Source: JBBQZL01 sp038207745
Lineage (GTDB): Bacteria > Actinomycetota > Thermoleophilia > Solirubrobacterales > 70-9
Direction: 5' to 3'
NCBI GenBank assembly: GCA_038207745.1
Contig: JBBQZL010000144.1
Coordinates: 1-7,081 of the forward strand
Length of the DNA: 7,081 nucleotides
Shown here: positions 5,395 through 7,081 of the stretch, in pieces
How positions within the stretch are numbered: position 1 is the first letter of the stretch
Layout: the number at the start of each line of letters is the position of its first letter
Made by a program: the position numbers and the translations under genes
The notes under the pieces: model-generated
Databases searched by the model: none
Seen by the model: the letters and a program-made list of their open reading frames with translations, nothing else
Told to the model about the DNA's origin: nothing

Positions 5395-7081
5395 TCATCG
5401 TCTGCGCAAGACCAATCTGACGATCTGATCGAGCTCGGCGATCCGAAGCAGCTTGCCGATCATCAGGTAGACGGCGGCGCCCGCAGCGAGCCCGGCGCTC
5501 AGGGAGACGACCTGACCGAAAAGTCCACGCCCAAGCGCCTGATCGAGCACAAACCAGACCCCGTAGCTGACCGCTGCGAGCCCGGCCGACGCAACCACGA
5601 TCCTGGATCCAGAGGCGAAGAGCTGTGGAAGGTGAAGTCCGCCGAGCGTGTGACGCAGAACGACGCATTGGGCGATCACGCTGACGCCGGTCGCGATCGC
5701 GGTTGAGGCGACGATGCCCGCGATCCCGAACGGCCCATAGAGGGCCCACGAGAAGAGCGCCGTTATGACCAGGTTGAGCCCGGCGATCGTTGTCGGCAAC
5801 CACGGCCGCTGGAGGCTGAAGAAGGTCCGCGTCAGGAGCAGGAAGAGGCCGTTGGTGGGAAGTGAGAAGGCAAACCAGAAGAGCGCGGTCGCGACAAGCT
5901 GAGTCTCGGAAGCGGTGAACTCCCCGCGCTGATAGACCAGCCTGATCATCGGGTCCGCAAGCACGAGCACCGCAGCTGCGGCCGGCAGAAGCACAAAGAG
6001 GATCTGGCGCATCCCGTTTGCCATTGTCGCCCGGAGGTCGTCCGTCGCGCCACGCGCCGCAAAGCGGGCCAGGGTCGGGAACAGGACGGTTGCGATTGCC
6101 ACGGAGAAGATCCCCTGCGGGAGCTGGTAGATCCGGAATGCCTTGTCGATCGCCGCCGGTCCCTCATCGGTGACCAGGCTCCCGAAGAAACTGTTGATGA
6201 TCAGGTTGAAGTTGATCAGTCCGAGGCTGATCGTCACCGGAAGCATCAGCAGCAGGACCCGCCTCACGTTCCGGTCACGGAAATTGAACCTCCAGGTGAA
6301 CTTGAAAGGCGTGTGCCTCAGGTCCCATGCCGGTATCGCGAGTTGCACCACCGTTCCGGCCAGGACGCCGATCGCGTAGGCGTAGATCCGCTTGTCGGTT
6401 GGGAACGCGGGAGTGAGACCGACCAGGACCGCGATGATCGTGATGTTCCAGAACAGCGGAGAGATCGCGAAGGCGCCGAAGCGGTCGTAGCTGTTGAGGA
6501 TGCCGACGACCATTCCAGTCATGCCGAGCAGGACCAGGATCGGGAAGAGCAGCTGCGAGAGGATCACGGTCAGGTCCTTGAGCGCCGTGTCGAAGCCGGG
6601 CGCAAAGATCGGCATGATCAGTCCGGCGAAGAGGATGAAGAAGGCGGTCAGCGCGCCGAGGATCAGACCGACCAGAAAGATCATCGTCGAGGCAAGGCGG
6701 AACGCCTCCTTGTGATTGCCCTTCTCGAGCTGCTCGGTGAAGATCGGGACGAAGGCGGGCTGTAGCGCCGCATCCGCGAAGAGGCTGCGAACCAGATTCG
6801 GGACCTGGAACGCGATCGTGAACGCCGACATCGACCCACTGATGCCGAAATAGCTGGCCGCGACGATCTCACGAACGAGGCCGACGATCCGTGACGCCGC
6901 CGTGGCGATCGAGAAGAAGGCCGTTGAGCGGGCGAGTCGGCCGGATTTCTCCTTCGAACCCGGTGCCGGCTCACCCGCGAGATCCTCGCCCGGGTCGAAC
7001 GCTTCAGCCGAGCGGATTGCCACGTCCTCGGCGATTCTCTGTCGCTCGTTCTCATTTGCGATCTCGGGGTCGAGCTCCGGT
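5395..7081 (-). CDS. murJ: Lipid II flippase MurJ (MviN), 5' end beyond the window
   Basis: This MOP-superfamily transporter moves the peptidoglycan precursor lipid II across the cytoplasmic membrane. Counting from the GTG at 7023 (542 residues), the core begins near residue 31. It shows SRIVGLVRE (44-52), PNLVRS (75-80), APGF (141-144) and AFRIYQLPQG (295-304). Arg45, Arg51, Arg79 and Arg297 align with the functionally important arginines 18, 24, 52 and 270 of E. coli MurJ. About 14 membrane segments follow, ending at LVLRRR. The frame stays open upstream of 7023 to the window edge and those 19 codons have a coding-like position bias (high GC at positions 1 and 3, low at 2). The GTG also lacks a properly spaced ribosome site. 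I therefore treat the gene as continuing past 7081 with a charged, probably disordered N-terminal extension; a start at 7023 remains possible. Ser66 stands where E. coli has Asp39. Confidence 0.93.
   Translation of the reverse strand, partial: PELDPEIANENERQRIAEDVAIRSAEAFDPGEDLAGEPAPGSKEKSGRLARSTAFFSIATAASRIVGLVREIVAASYFGISGSMSAFTIAFQVPNLVRSLFADAALQPAFVPIFTEQLEKGNHKEAFRLASTMIFLVGLILGALTAFFILFAGLIMPIFAPGFDTALKDLTVILSQLLFPILVLLGMTGMVVGILNSYDRFGAFAISPLFWNITIIAVLVGLTPAFPTDKRIYAYAIGVLAGTVVQLAIPAWDLRHTPFKFTWRFNFRDRNVRRVLLLMLPVTISLGLINFNLIINSFFGSLVTDEGPAAIDKAFRIYQLPQGIFSVAIATVLFPTLARFAARGATDDLRATMANGMRQILFVLLPAAAAVLVLADPMIRLVYQRGEFTASETQLVATALFWFAFSLPTNGLFLLLTRTFFSLQRPWLPTTIAGLNLVITALFSWALYGPFGIAGIVASTAIATGVSVIAQCVVLRHTLGGLHLPQLFASGSRIVVASAGLAAVSYGVWFVLDQALGRGLFGQVVSLSAGLAAGAAVYLMIGKLLRIAELDQIVRLVLRRR

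Overview
This is a high-GC window, roughly two-thirds G+C by eye. Every convincing gene lies on the minus strand, so transcription runs from position 7081 towards position 1. The codon pattern, the GTG starts, a HadA/HadB-type dehydratase pair and a possible leaderless promoter all suggest an actinobacterium. The MurJ sequence style suggests a deep-branching group such as Thermoleophilia/Solirubrobacterales. That placement is an inference and no marker gene here proves it.

In order of transcription the window holds: murJ (7081 to 5395), the lipid II flippase, whose reading frame is still open at the window edge; a 721-residue polytopic membrane protein resembling GT-C glycosyltransferases (5369 to 3204), 25 bases after murJ and probably co-transcribed; a 77-base gap with a small hairpin; lepA (3125 to 1332), the ribosomal GTPase EF4; a 65-base gap carrying a candidate leaderless promoter; and hadA-like and hadB-like genes (1266 to 826, 824 to 432) separated by one base. 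These last two should form a heterodimeric (3R)-hydroxyacyl thioester dehydratase.

Functionally the first two genes concern the cell envelope (a precursor flippase and a likely lipid-linked sugar transferase), lepA concerns translation, and the last two concern fatty-acid chemistry. These are ordinary chromosomal housekeeping functions. I see no phage, IS, CRISPR, toxin-antitoxin or defence gene.

The unexplained part is the non-coding stretch at 1-431, downstream of hadB. It is densely structured: a hairpin with a 17-bp stem and one mismatch (5-53), four degenerate 30-bp tandem repeats (91-210) bracketed by a perfect 10-bp inverted repeat (85-94/209-218), a weaker hairpin (220-253), and a 124-base near-palindrome with 25-base arms (262-385). 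It could be a structured RNA, a small palindromic mobile element (MITE-like), or a divergent repeat region. It matches no RNA family I can name. No tRNA or rRNA gene was recognised.
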